Below, piece by piece: positions 16,075 through 33,600 of a stretch of 64,000 bases of DNA (position 1 is the first letter of the stretch; each line of letters opens with the position of its first letter). Where the stretch lies: assembly GCA_000149265.1 (NCBI GenBank), contig CH003126.1, positions 88,098-152,097 on the forward strand. The letters are read 5' to 3'. A program made the translations under genes and the position numbers. The notes below the pieces were generated by a model. That model had not been told where the DNA came from. It did no database searches and worked only from the letters and a program-made list of their open reading frames with translations. The DNA is from Ciona savignyi. Taxonomy: Eukaryota > Chordata > Ascidiacea > Phlebobranchia > Cionidae.

Positions 16075-16245
16075 TGTGTTTTACAAAATAGTGGTTGTTA
16101 AACATGTCGTTGACACTCTCTAATCTATTTTATATTTGTTACAGAAAACTTGGCCTATTTTCTCTTTATTCATAGTTTGCGTTTGGCCGAATGGCGGTAG
16201 ATGTTTGCCCAACACAAATAAACCTTTAACCTACAATGATGCAGC
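16075..16245 (+). repeat. Dispersed repeat R2, partial copy 3
   Basis: It matches the 3' two thirds of the copies at 4708-4960 and 7840-8075, including GTTTGCGTTTGGCCGAATGG. Confidence 0.75.
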
Positions 16246-16716
16246 ACATCGACAATGACTTTACAATACAGTGCATGTGTAGCGCTATGACTCAGTCTTA
16301 AGCTTTCACCGCACGGATGCATCGTCATTGATAAAGTATATAAACCAGGACGCTATAACAATCTATCCATATGTTTTTATTCTGATACAGGGAACGTAGA
16401 ATAAAGAAAAGAACGATATAAAAAGTAGTCGTCTACCTTATTAAAGTATCCGAGATAATTTTTACAGTCACAGAAAACGGAGTTGTTAAAATATTATTAG
16501 TCACGAAGAGGTTATAGTAGTTCGCGAAATCAGTCCACTATGCGTTGACGCTTTTAGAATATTGCAATATATATGCTTGGGTATTTATACCTCAACTGTT
16601 TTAACTTCCATTTTAATTATAACAATTTGATGGTATTTAATTTTTCTGTATTTCTTACTTGCAGGCTTCATTTGTATTTAAAAAAACAAATTAAATATAA
16701 CACGTCAAGTTCAAAT

Positions 16717-20621
<3,905 letters not shown>

Positions 20622-20989
20622 TAAACGGTTGTGTGTTTTTTTATTAGTTTAAGGCTTACAGGTAGTGCCAAATTAAGTACTAATTACAATTAATTATCGC
20701 GTGTACCAGCTGTACCACATTCAATATAATGAGATAACCAAACCAATTACTTGTTAATGTTCTTATTTGCTTGTTTCGGAACTGTATTTCGGATTTCCCG
20801 TGATTGTGAACAATTCGATTGTGCCATCTAAAAGTTTTTTTAATTACCAATTTGAAACGGTTTTTAAAATAAATGCAACGTACCTTATATTTGTTTAATG
20901 ATATTTGCTCGTGGATATTGTAGAATTTAGAAATGTCAAGTCTAACTAGCTAGAGGATCCCCGTGTTCCCAAACTTGTTATCAGTTCGA

Positions 20990-21275
20990 CAGATTACTCG
21001 GGTGGGTTAGTCTGTCGCCTTTTAGTTAAAGTGTTGCAGGTACGGAACTGGTCGCCAACTAGTCGGCTGTGTCCTTGGGCAAGGCATATAACGGACATTG
21101 CCTAAACGCAGCGGAATGGTGGGTTCTACCAAAATGAAGGAGTGTCTAAATTATACTCAACACACTGCAATACAACTCTGGTAACCCGACAGTGGGCGCA
21201 AGGTGATATGACGATTGTCCGCGTGTAATCCACTGGGGTTTTCCATTCACGGGAATACACAAGAATATCCTATCC
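20990..21275 (+). repeat. SINE S2 (tRNA-derived) downstream of sulfotransferase copy 2
   Basis: A nearly complete S2 copy has a tRNA-like head, GTTGCAGGTACGGAACTGG (B-box region), GGCATATAACGGACATTGCC, a CACTGCAATACAACTCTGG body and a terminal TATCCTATCCTATC tail. Confidence 0.75.
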
Positions 21276-21965
21276 TATCATTATCTGAGTAAAAAGAATA
21301 TATTGATGTAATAACTGACGCCTAAAATTAGGAAACCCGTTTTTAAATCTTGGGTTTGTCGGGAATTCCACTATAATACATCTCACATTGACCACTTAAT
21401 ATCTAAACATATTAACTATAACCTCTTGCAAAAACTTGATTAAACGTTTTTTGCTTGATTCTCCTGTCAAAACTGCCTAATAATTGATTTGAGTTGAGTT
21501 GCATTTTTGAATATTTAGCAGAAAAGGCTGAAGATGTGTAGGCTATTGCGTTCTATGAATTAATTTTGTTCGTCTTCAGAATCGCCGCGTTTGCTTTTAC
21601 TTTCCATTAGTTTCATACATGTGGTAAAAGGTATATATGGAGTCTTTATTTCAGTTTAAGTACAATCGATAAATTTAACCGCCTGCAGAACATTAAATTT
21701 GGTATTCTGGTTGTGTAATGTTTGGCAAATACTCATCTAAACTTCATTCTATGTGATAATATATTTATGATTAGTTAACACCGAGGAAGTTTATTCCATT
21801 ATGCAAGTTACTTTTTGTCTCGTATGAAATCATCCTACTGTAACGGTAACGTTACTACTAGTTGTTCATTCACCGTTCCGAAACAACTTTGTTTGCGCAC
21901 GACCACATCAGAAGGTCAAACATTGGCTTAACTTCTGGCTAGGCATAACGCATCGCAGATTTAGG

Positions 21966-24900
21966 ATGAGCGAGAAAGTAGTTTTAGTTACAGGTAAGCA
22001 ATATGCAATATTCTTAACATAGGTAACAAGAGGCACTGTGTAACGATTAAAGACTTTGATATTAAACCATACGTATATATCCCATGCCTATTTGTCGTTA
22101 TAAATCAGAAGAACTGCATTTTTAGCTTAACCGCAAACGTATTGTGTTTACATAATATAATGCTGGAAATCGTTTACTTGCAGGTAGTTCGCGTGGCATT
22201 GGCGAAGCAATCGCACTTGCATTTGCCAAACAAGGAGCTAATCTATCAATAACTGGTCGCAATAAAGAGTTGTTGGCGGCTGTTGCACAAAAATGCAAAG
22301 AAAATGGAGCGAAACAGGTTTGCTTTGTTTTCAAATTCACTTTTTGGGAGATTATTCGTTTTAATATTTTACACTTTAAAAGTGTAATCTGGTATTTTTA
22401 ACATACAAGCAATGTGGCGGTGTCTAGTTGGAAATAAAAACGGGTCTCGTGTACCAACACTCCTTTCGTACAAACGATTCACTGTTTACACTTTTGTATA
22501 TACATACCTTTATTTTAGCGCAGCACATAGCGTGTTTAAACATGGTCTCAATATAGGGAACTGATAATGTAGCAGAAAGTTCAAAGGCCGATCCGTGTAC
22601 AGCAGTAGTTTCCAACTGTCCTGGAAAACCGTACCATTTGTGATTGTTAGGTGTGACATGAGATTTTTTTATTAGGTATCTTTACTCTAGGCTCTTATAA
22701 AGTTTAATACACACCATGGATTGCTGAATATTAGCCCGAACATTAATATGCATTTCTGGCAAGTAAAAATTGTTAGATAAATTGAATTTACTCCTCATTT
22801 TAAACTTTTTTATTACTTTTATTTTTTAAGGTTTTGGAAACTATTGGTGACGTTTTGAAACAAGATTACATGGACCGTTTAATGAATTCTACGATTCAAA
22901 CATTTTGAAAGCTTGATGTGCTAGTTAATAACGCTGGAATATTTTTGTGGGACAGTAAAGGCATCAAAGGGGTTAGTATTACCCAGTACTGTAATGAATT
23001 GAGTCCCATTTAACAATGACTTGACTCTTGTCCCATTTTACAATGACTCTACTTGTGTCCGAATCGAAATTTTGTAAAATACTCTATGCAAGATGACAAA
23101 AGTATTTATTTAAAGCATGCGTGTTTATTGTTTATTGCCGTAATCTCTATTTGAAATAAAATCCCATTTTTTAAATAAAAAACAACAACAAATACTTAAT
23201 TTAAACTTTTTAAAAAATAATTCAAGTCATCTGACTTGACTTGGAGTTGACTTGCTGTGTCAAATACTTTTACTTGACTCTCTCGAACCAAATTAAAAAC
23301 TTGTCCTAATTTGGTCCTGTGTACACGTCGACTTGGCTTTGGTAGCTTTAGTTTAATAACGATTTTGGTATAATTTGGCCGCATACGCCTGTTTGGAAAT
23401 ATATCCGGGCAACACTAAAAGGGGAAAAAGGTAAGAAGGAAAGGAGGGAAACTGTGTTGGGAAATAGGGAAAAGAGGGAAACTATGATCTAAATGTAGCC
23501 CTAACACCATACCCTACATTTTAGCGAGCAGTTTTCTTCTTCCCTTCTTCCATCTTTCTCGATTCTTAGTTTTTCCTAGTTATCCATCGCAGTCACCATA
23601 GCCCCAAGCAATAATAGCGACACTATTCAACGTCAAACACGTTCGACTGGTTATAGATAAACTTGGGGAAACTAATTTGCCTTGGATAACTAATTTTCAC
23701 TGTTTACAGTGGGATACGGACAACATATTTGATGAGATGTTTGGGATTAATTTAAAAGCTCCGATATATCTTACGAAAATTGCAAAGCCGCATTTAATTG
23801 TCACCAAAGGTAATGTTTATTCAAAATCCCGTACAACCGATTATCCTAGTTGATGAATGCGTCGGCTTTTAGTCGAGTGGTTGCTGATTCGAAACTTACT
23901 GCTTGTTAGACTTTTGTGTCTACTGGGCAAGGGAAACCTATAGTGAAATAATGGATTGTAGTAAATTAAAAAAAACTTCATAATCACAATCCCACACACT
24001 ACGGGAGGTCCGATAACCCAACGGTGTGCGCAATATAATTTAACGATTGCCCGTGTGTTAAACAGCTCATGCGTTTTCACATTTGCGGGAGTTAACATGA
24101 ATATTCAAACCTCTATAATCCACACCCTTGAATAGTTTAGATGGAATTGTTGTCTTATGTTATCTTATTTAAATATGTATTTCTGACTTGAGGTTAAAAA
24201 ATTGGACCATGTGTTGATTTAAGTGTATATTTGTCATCATTATGGATTTAGTGAATAGCCGAAATACATAATTATTTGCGGTTGGACTATTTTTAAACAT
24301 GACGACATCCTTTTTTTAAAGCATTAAGTATTTTTACAGGTAATATAGTAAATATATCCAGTTCAGCTGTTGAGTTTCCAATGCCCCGAATTGTTGTTAT
24401 ATGGAAATGACGAAGAGCTGTATAAACCACTTTGACGAAAACCACTGCTGCAGGTGGGCTCGAGTATGGGTAATGGTTTACATATCCTTCCCTATAGTTT
24501 GTAAAGTCCGTAAAACTTGTTTGCCGAATGTTTATTCGTGGGTTGAAACCTGAACTCTAACAAGCTCTACTATGAATTTTGTCAGGAAATTATAAATAGA
24601 TTTTAATTGGAATATTACACCATATTGCAGTATAGTAGTCAGTAGAGAATACTTTTTGAAACCGTTGACCTATATTGCTTATTGGACATTTCTAAGATTT
24701 CCCATACCAACTATTTTTGTCGATTTTGTTAACAGGTTTAGCCAAAGATGGGGTTCGATGCAACGCTGTGAGGTTTGTATTACCACCCTATGTAAAGTAT
24801 AAATCAACCAAACTGTATTATACTATTTCATTATTTATTGATACCAACCACACTTCAGTATAACTCTTAATAATTGATATACCAACTAAACTTTATTATC

Positions 24901-25390
24901 AGTATTCATTTTGTTATATTCTAACCACGCTCTACTAAAGCATTTCGTTGTTATATATCAACCACACTTTATTTTATCATTACGTAATTTATATATTAAC
25001 CACATTCCAGTATGCCATTTTAGATTACCAACCGAAAAACCATGTAGTACATTGTTTTGTAAGTGTAAATTCAAGTTGGCAATGTGCAATTTTCTTTGGT
25101 AGTAAACAAACTTTTGTAGTAAACTTCTGAATTGTATAAATTATTATTTTAACAAACATACATTATTAAAATTATGTTGCAGCCCCGGATCAATTCGGAC
25201 TGAAATATTTTCCCATTCTATGTCTGAGCAAGAAATAAAATGGATGTTCGACTTGCAAGATTCGCTGATAAGTCGATCGCCAACTGCCGAAGAAGCTGCT
25301 GATCTGGTTACTTTCTTAGCATCGGACAAAGCGGCTATGATTACTGGCGAATGCGTGTTGGTAAATGGGGGATCACAACTCACGAGATAA
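21966..25390 (+). pseudogene. Short-chain dehydrogenase/reductase, broken
   Basis: Seven exon-like blocks spell a classical SDR (NAD(P)H oxidoreductase, Rossmann fold): 21966-21993, 22184-22317, 22831-22971, 23710-23809, 24340-24453, 24736-24772 and 25183-25390. Seen are VTGSSRGIGEAIALAFAKQG (cofactor-binding), LVNNAG, NIVNISSSA (catalytic Ser region), a shifted YGMTKS (catalytic Tyr/Lys), NPG-like SPGSIRTEIF and a C-terminal ITGECVLVNGGSQL. Exon 3 has an in-frame TGA at 22906-22908, where a glycine is expected before KLDVLVNNAG. Exon 5 has an extra base that gives a stop at 24408 just before the catalytic YxxxK, and a second single-base insertion restores a TKTTAA-like end. Splice sites remain good. 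Best read as a young pseudogene; sequencing errors could mimic it but would need three. Confidence 0.85.
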
Positions 25391-26778
25391 TTTAATGCAT
25401 TTTGTTGATTTGAGGTTATGACCCGTTACAAATCTGATTTAATTGACAATAATTCAAATATCGCTTGGAAGTTTGTAGATTTAAAGATTTGCATATTCTT
25501 TCATTTTGAATAGCATTTTATCCTACGAAACAGTATAATTTTGAATATAATCGTAACTTTAAAATGACAAAGTAATTGGTGTTTGATATTCCTGGCCGAG
25601 AGATCGTGTGGTACCAAAATTAATACCAGAGTGTGTCAAATAAATGTTAAACAGCACAATGTGTAAAATGCGTTTAGACATAGCATGCTACATTTTATTA
25701 CAATTAAAACATTTTATTCCTTCACTTGCAAGGCCATATTTTTATTCCTTTTGCATGTAGTTTGTTTTTATACAATAAAGTATAGAATAACAGCAAACAT
25801 CTTTAAAAATTTTAATTAAATTATAAAGTTTTTTTCTCACTAAAGGAGTAAAAGGGAACAGCATTCAACCATTTAACAGCGATTTCTAGGAATTATTTAA
25901 AAACGATTGCTGGTGTTAGGTAGAAACTGTTGAAAATGAAACAATACTTTCTGATCAATTCTCGGGGTCGTGCCCGCAATTTTGGTTTATGGCCTATCCA
26001 TGTCATGTTGTTAGTTACCTTTGTTAGTTATCGCTTGTTAAAGATTCAGTTCGAACACTATCATTAGTTTAAAGACAGATAGGCTTACAAAATTTGGGTC
26101 ATTTCCAAAAGTAAGTAATAAACATAATTTTAACATATTTGGTAAACGGACTAACATTAAATAAAAATACCTAAAAATCAGTCTGATTCGATAAATTTTT
26201 CGAAATGATTTCGGACGGAATACCGCTGTCATACGTTTGATGAAAAATATATATATTTACAACATTTGGGCTATTTACCCGAGTAATTACAAATATATAT
26301 AATTGCTTTTGCAAGTAGAAACTAATGTTAATGTATTTTTTAAATTTGGCATATCTGGACCGTCCTATATAACTTTGTATTTTAAACTTACTGTTACACT
26401 TTTGTTTTCGCAAGAACAAACTGATGAATCTGTGTGCTAACATCTAGGACATATTATCTATGTAAGGTTGAAATTTAATTTTAAAAATAAATTTCGCAAA
26501 AGTTACCCTTCAAGGTAATACCCCAAATGTTGAGTTCGGGTACTTCAACGTCATGTTAGGTACTATGTTTAAAAATTTTATTCCGATGTGATAGTATTTT
26601 TAATTATTCTGGCCGGACAGGGCAAACGTGCCACGAGGCTAATCAAAAATATTTTTAAAATTTATTTAGTATTTCGCCTTCACCATATAGTGGACTTCAC
26701 CATATAGTGGAAAAAATACTTATTAATATTGACTTCTGTATCTAACTGATATTGAATACTTTAGTCAGGTTGGCTCTT
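25391..26778. other. Intergenic stretch, no gene seen
   Basis: AT-rich DNA follows the SDR pseudogene. A tandem CACCATATAGTGGA pair lies near 26690-26712. The ORFs on the minus strand here (26038-26443) are not protein-like. I see no RNA gene. Confidence 0.5.
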
Positions 26779-26883
26779 AAAGAAAAATTGAAAAATCTGA
26801 CTAATCGACAAGAACAAAAGTATTATGTTTAAATATTAAAGAACCAAATCGCACCAAACAAACCTAATAATGACAAACAAAAC
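26779..26883 (+). pseudogene. Relic of an s-Themis-type last exon
   Basis: The segment aligns without large gaps to the last exon of the polycystin gene (43187-43307): KEKLKNLTNRQEQ.YYV here against KEQKLKNLNNPQEREEYVQ. It shares the 3' phrase AAACCTAATAATGACAAA just before the stop codon. It contains a premature stop and no neighbouring exons. It lies about 800 bp upstream of the first exon of the intact gene, in the position expected for the tail of a preceding cassette. Confidence 0.8.
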
Positions 26884-27007
26884 ATACACGACTATTGGTA
26901 ATTATTGAGCAATGCATAAACATTATTGTCTGATTCATAACCGCTAGACGGCGGCTGTGAGTTCTTGTCTTCAGAAATTTGTACGGAACTTTTAAACAAG
27001 ACAGTAC

Positions 27008-27118
27008 ACGGTCGTATGCCTGTTAACGCGACCGATACAATTATCAATTACTTTACCAAAAAAACAGACTTATTGGCGAGCTCAACAACAATTTGAATGT
27101 TAGCCTAGTAAAAAAATG
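27008..27118 (+). repeat. SINE S1 copy
   Basis: ACGGTCGTATGCCTGTTAACGCGACC begins the copy. A decayed B-box and a GTAAAAAAATG tail follow over about 110 bp. Confidence 0.5.
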
Positions 27119-27684
27119 TTTTAAAAAGGAGGAAAGTGATCGGACGTGATATTACGCCATCGCCTTCAGCGAAAAGAGATTACCATACTCCTAAGAACTG
27201 CGTAAGTAAACACACGTTAATCTTGAGTCGCACAAGCTAAAAACAAGGTAAGTATACCAATAAAAAATCTTTTAACCACACCCCAAAATAAGAAACCGTA
27301 AATCCAACACATAAAGCCATGGTTAAAAGAATGCAACACAAATTGAATGATTTTATTTGTACTTACATTAACGTAATTGGGGCGTTATAATTATAGCGTC
27401 CCTATAAATAAGTTATAACAAGTAGGCCTAATAATTATTGATATATGCATGTTAATATTGTAGTGTAAACTTTTTACTGCAACTAAATTTGTTTACCCTT
27501 ATTTCATTTAAACGATCAATTAAGATTCATAACATCGATGATGATGTCATAAAGAGATAAAAATACAAACCAATTTTGTCGGTTGTTATTGAATTACCAT
27601 TTTAGCAAGATAGAAACAAAAATATTAGTATTATGTTGTTTATAAAATTCTGTGAAAAAAACAACACAAGAACATAAAGAACCT

Positions 27685-30600
27685 ATGGACATTTCTTCGA
27701 TTCTTATTTTTGTTCTTGCAATCACAGGTGAGCAATAAATCCGCACTATATTTATTTCCATTTTTGTATTTCCGTTAAAATTTTAGCTTCATTGAAACAT
27801 ATCGCAAAGCTGAGTTGTTTTTGTTTATGTAACTCCAGGAACGCCAGTATATATTGTGCACCGACATTTTTTCCAACGGTCCTGGGTATCTTCCGTTTAG
27901 GTTAGAATGGCTGCAAAATGAAAACCACCATCCGCCGTTGGTTGGCTGAGGACAGTGCGAGTAAAATATTAGCCCTTCTCTGATATGATCAAACGATGTA
28001 AATTCTTCCCGAAAAAATGGGTCAGACACGGCCTGTTTCACGACCGTACCAGTTCGTTTTCCTATGTCAGAAACCTGGTAATTGTATTTATCTGAAGATA
28101 TGGTAAATCTCTTGTAAACCGCATAAGCCCTAACACCATCCCAATCTTTCATGTCTATTCGTAGAGTTGGGCGTATTGTCGAATATCCGTGGGTAAGTGC
28201 CCGTTTATTTTGTCTGGTCAGTAAATAAACGTTTTCCAGTCCAACCCAATATTCTCCATTTGGATTTCCAAAGCCATTTACGTAATTTTTCCATCCTCTA
28301 AGAAAGTTCACTTTCCCATTCTTTCTTCGTTGAAATGTCATATAGCTATAATTCATATGGGGATTACTCGCATTTGACATTTTACATTGAATGTAAATGT
28401 AACGGTATCCTGTTTTGAGCCAAATAGGAAATACCGCAGTTAATCTCCAGCCAAAAAGGTGAACTGTGTGACAATCTGAAATCAAGTAGTAGTTGACTAA
28501 AGATTTATATTAATAGTTCATGCTATTTTTACACTTAAAAACCTACTCACCTGTATACACATATCGAACAACAGGATCTTGTTTTTCATTCTTCAGTGAG
28601 CTCACCGATATGTTGGAGGGTTTAACAAATGTTAAATTATGTTTTAAGATATTTGCTTGTGTACACGAAAGTCTTAATAATTGAATGAGTTCTTGGCAGT
28701 GTGATATCGTGTTTAGTATATTCAAAATTTGTTTTTCGAACTTACTACTGTCTTTTTGAAAAGATGTCTTAGTGTTGTCCAATTTAATAGATAGAGACGT
28801 TTGCAAAGCAAGCACAACACAAATGTAACACATTTTCATGGTTTCTTTCTAGTTCAAGATGTGTTTTCTTTACCTGGCAACGAAGGCTTGGGAAAGTTCA
28901 ATATCCCTATTTCAGAAGGATGCGGTCAACCGACCTCACTCACTAAAAATGAATACAATTTTATGCTGAGGTCAACTCAAATTATGTTTCTATATCTAAA
29001 TCCTGAAAGGTAAGATTATTTCCTTTATATATTTGGTAAAATTATTTTACCACATTAAATCACATCAATTATTTCAAAACAGCTGCTCAAAAGTATTTAT
29101 AACCTTAAATTCTGGTGAAGAAACCATTTACCCATGCGAACGCCTTACAAAAACGTTGCTTACACTTATCGGTCGGTTTACCGTTTCCATTGCGTTAAAT
29201 CGTGAGAACTGCGAGGAGGAAATAATTGCACATTACATCATGCTTGGTATGTATTGCTCATGTGAACAGATACCGGTAACTGGGAGGAAAATTGTGTTTC
29301 GGTATAGCGCAATTGTGCGCAAACACCGCTTACTTAACCTTGCATTATTTAGAGATGATCGACAATTTGCCACATCGCTCTCTACCAGTTGGAAAAAATA
29401 TAACAATTTACAACAAAATTGATAATATCAAAAGGATTAACTCATCTCAAGTGATTTGTACTGTTGATTGGGGCGATGACACGGTTGAACAAGTGCCAAC
29501 TATTCGCAACTCAATACACCATCTGTTTTACCAACCGGGTCATTATGATATAAAATCATCCTGCAAAGGTCCCCATGAAAAGGAATTTTTTTCTCGTGGT
29601 TACCTAAAAGTGGAAAGTGCTTTCACGGCGGATGATCTGAAAATTTCCACCATATTCACTGCGAATTTATTTCAAGTAAATTACATTCTTAAGTTCCGAC
29701 ATGTATACGTGTATCCTGTTCAGTATTGTCTTGCCATAGGAAGCAACAGAATTAATAAACATATGGAGTCATATGCCGAAGATAAATATCGAAATAAGGA
29801 AAAGGTGTATGTAGAATTTGAAATCAGCACAAGTTTACAATCTGAACTTGGTCCTGGTATTTACACACTAACACTTCTCATGCAAAATAATGTTTCGGCG
29901 GTTGAGTTCAAGTCAAATGTTTGGCTGAACCAAGAATTAGGCGGAATAAAAGTCACAACTGATCAGTTCGTGGGAATCCATCCAAACACATTTACAATAA
30001 ACATCACATTTGAGCAAGGATGCCCAGCTAATATTACAATCGAAATCAACAAGTATCCAAACAACGAACCGGTGTCACAAATGAAGACGATTTGTGTAAA
30101 TCCTAATGAATGTAGATTGGTTCAAGTAACCACGTCATTAAATACTGCTGGACAAAAGTTCAGAGCAGCTGTTTTCTCAAATAATGAAATATCAGGTGTG
30201 AATGGTGTGTCAGAAGTGTTTGAAACTGTTCCTCAAGTATATGATGTTTATATAACTTCAACGAAGCCAGTATATACAAACAAACCAACTGTTCTTGATA
30301 TTTATATCAAGGGCGATATTGGGACGTTTGAATTGGCGTTAAGCTATGACGGAAATTCCAAGAATATATCATTTAGAATTGATAGAATTAAACACGTTTA
30401 CTCGGATACTACAAGTTTCCCTTTTGATTCTACTTTTTATAAACTGTTAAACCAAGAGGTCACATTTAAATCAAGTGGAGTTAAACCCATCAACGCATCG
30501 ATCTGGAATACTAAACAGAATTTCAAATTCAGCTCGATCGTTCTTGTGCAAAAGCAACCTGCTTGTTTGAAAAGTGTTAAAATAAGAGATGGAAACTTGG

Positions 30601-33600
30601 ACATGAAAATAGGCGAGCCGTTACTGCTGGTGACAAAAGTGTTGCTGAGCGCAGATGTCGTTTTCACTTGTGCTGATAACTCTCTTGTTAAATTTGAGTG
30701 GAAATGTTTCAAAGTTGAAAAAACTTCAGAATTACCAAGACCCGAAAACGAGGTTCAATTGAAAGGAAGTACTTACAACAATGAAATCATAGTTCAAAAC
30801 AGTGATTTGCAACCAGGATTGTATGTAATGCAGCTTGAGGTGACTACCAGTGACGTAGTTGATAAGCAGCTAACCGCAGAAGCGAGAGATTTCAGTTTGA
30901 TCGAAGTTCCCACGAGAAAGCTGGATATTCTTATCAAAGGAGGCAACAAGCGAAACCTTGGTAAACGATTTGTTGTTTATGTGTTTTTTTATAAGGAATG
31001 CATTTATTACATACGACCTAATACCTTCTATTTTAATATTGGCTTAAAACATAACTTTTAGTCTAGTCATCAATTTACACAAAACTGACTCGAATTTAAA
31101 CAGGTAATCAAACTGCAATCAAATTTGAAGCAGCAATAATATCGGAGGTTGATTTGACGGTCAGATTGCATTACAATTGGTATTGTGCCGTAACATTGGC
31201 AGATCTATCACGTGACATTGAAGTGGGAAATGTTAAGCGCACAGGTAGTGTCATCAGCATTAATTTGTAAATACACGTATTGCCTGGAGTATAAACATAA
31301 TATAATTGGTGATTATTGCTCACCGTTCGTGGTTAACGATACGCCGGTTAGTTACATGTCTCTTATTCAGTAGATTATTTGCTGTGCGATTGAAACGTTT
31401 TTTTTAAATAACTATTTAATGGTTTAATTTCTGCAACAAAATATTTGTTTTAGGTTCTTGTTTTAACCAAGATCCTCAATGGTTTGGAGATGACGCCGTC
31501 GTTCATATCAATAACGTCAAACCAGATACGCGATATTTCGTCAGATTAATCGTGACTGGTAAAGGATATGCAACTGCCTTCGCGGACCAAGAAATCAACG
31601 TTCTCTCTGAAGCACCGATATTACTGATGAAGTAAATAACCTGCGGTTCATTATACTTCTGCATATCCTCGTTTGTTTCAGATGCTGGTCAAACTGTAAA
31701 AATCAAGTTTCACCCAACACGTCTCTCATCATCCAATCAGTATGCGACAGTTGTGTACGTCACAATTGGCTTTTCAATTCTGAAATCATTACCGAATGCA
31801 CCAACCAAACGTTGTGCAAATTTAACACGAATTTACTTCAAGGGGCTGTTTTGAACAACAACATTACCGCTGAAGGTTATATATTTTAATTTCCCAAATC
31901 TTTTTGGTTTTTAGGTAAACAAACTATATTTTAGGTTTTGATTTGTTCGAGGGACGATCTTCTGCGAGTTTGATTTTTAACGTAACATCACCACCCAGTG
32001 GTGGAAAATGTGAGGTATTCCCGCCGATGGGAAAATCTTACATTACAAAATATTCTATTACATGCAACGGGTATTTACACGTCTTTCCACCGTTGATGTA
32101 CAAGTTTTACCTAAAACTTATAGGTAAATAGCTTTTGTAGCAATTTTGCAGCATGATATCATATATGTGCAAATTCGTCTTACAGATGAGGAATTGACAC
32201 TTCTGCAGTATGGTTACGACAGGTCTATATCCAACATAACTTTTGGAACCACGGGTGTTGCTGTGATTGTCGATATCTGCAACAGCTTGGGTGCATGCAA
32301 GCGTGAACATGTCGCAGTTGAAGTCATACCGACTGCAAGAAGTTCTTTATCCAATACAATCAACGAAATTGACGCAAGTATGAAAGGAAACAACATACAA
32401 CGATTGTTACAAGTTGTTGCACCTTTGTCAGATACATCAGTTCTAACCTCTGCTAAGGTGTGCTTTTGCTGCTTATACCTTTAGCTTTACTGAACGATTT
32501 GTCCATGTTCTTTGTTTATCACCAATAATGATTATTCAAATTTAAGAAACATATGAAATACACACCAAGGTGTGCCTTTGCTGCCATCTATACTTACGAT
32601 TTCAGGTACTTTGTTGACCGTATTTCTGTAGATGTACCGGTATGTACGATGAAAAACGTACCGCATTCCGTTAACATTGGAATTGTTTCATTTGGTTTAA
32701 TCTAGAGAAACACATTACAGTCGTTTTGTGAGTTCTCTGACTTTGTAAATGTTTTACAAATTTTCTTTGCAGAGAAATGAAATATTGAACTTCGCGTCGA
32801 ACGCAAAACTAACTTCGATTGAAACTGCCAATCAAATCGTTGACATCATGCGTTACGTCACAGACCGTCCGGACCAAACCGACAGACAACTTCAGGTAGT
32901 CTATGTATGCTGGTACTTTATAAACCTAATTACACGGTAATATGCAGTATAGGTAGGTAAAAAAAATATATATATATATATAATATTTACAAGTCGTTTG
33001 TAATTTGTTTATTGACAAAAGGGAACTTTATTTTAACGACTTTATCTCAAAATGTCATAGAATATATATTATTCGAGTTTGTTGTTCAATAAATCAAATG
33101 TGAGTTAAGTCTGTGTCAAAATTATCAGTCATACAGTAGGTAAATATTCTTTTTATAATTAGGAAGATGCTTGGAAGAAACTCTCCGATGTCCAAAAGTT
33201 GTTAAAACCAAAGACAAAGGAACTCTCCAGTCGGGATCTTGCATCAATAACTAAGTCAAGCATTTCAGTTGCTTCTAATTTGATGCAGTCTTCCAAAAGT
33301 AGCATCAACCGAGTAAAGTCTTGTCATATATTTTAAACTGATCGTTTGCCATGTGGAAGTGTGAGCAGGCCCGGTGCTAAGAACCGCGGGGCCCAATTAG
33401 AAATGTGATGGCGGGGCCCCTACTCTTCATAGAAAAATTTATGGGTGTTTATATATCATAAAATACATACCAGTACATACAAACTACAAAAATAGACATT
33501 TAATACTTGCTATAAAACAAATGAAAGGTTAATGTGGATGCTTATTTCCGATATATTGTTTTACATTTATTAGCAAAAAAGGAAAATTAGGCAATTAACC

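Noticed and set aside
27685-28839. Fibrinogen gene as an independent neighbour with the receptor starting at an internal ATG after 28853
   Set aside because: A signal-peptide exon with a good donor (ACAG|GTGAGC) at 27685-27727 joins in frame to 28853, and the same layout is repeated in the second cassette, so the nested model fits better.
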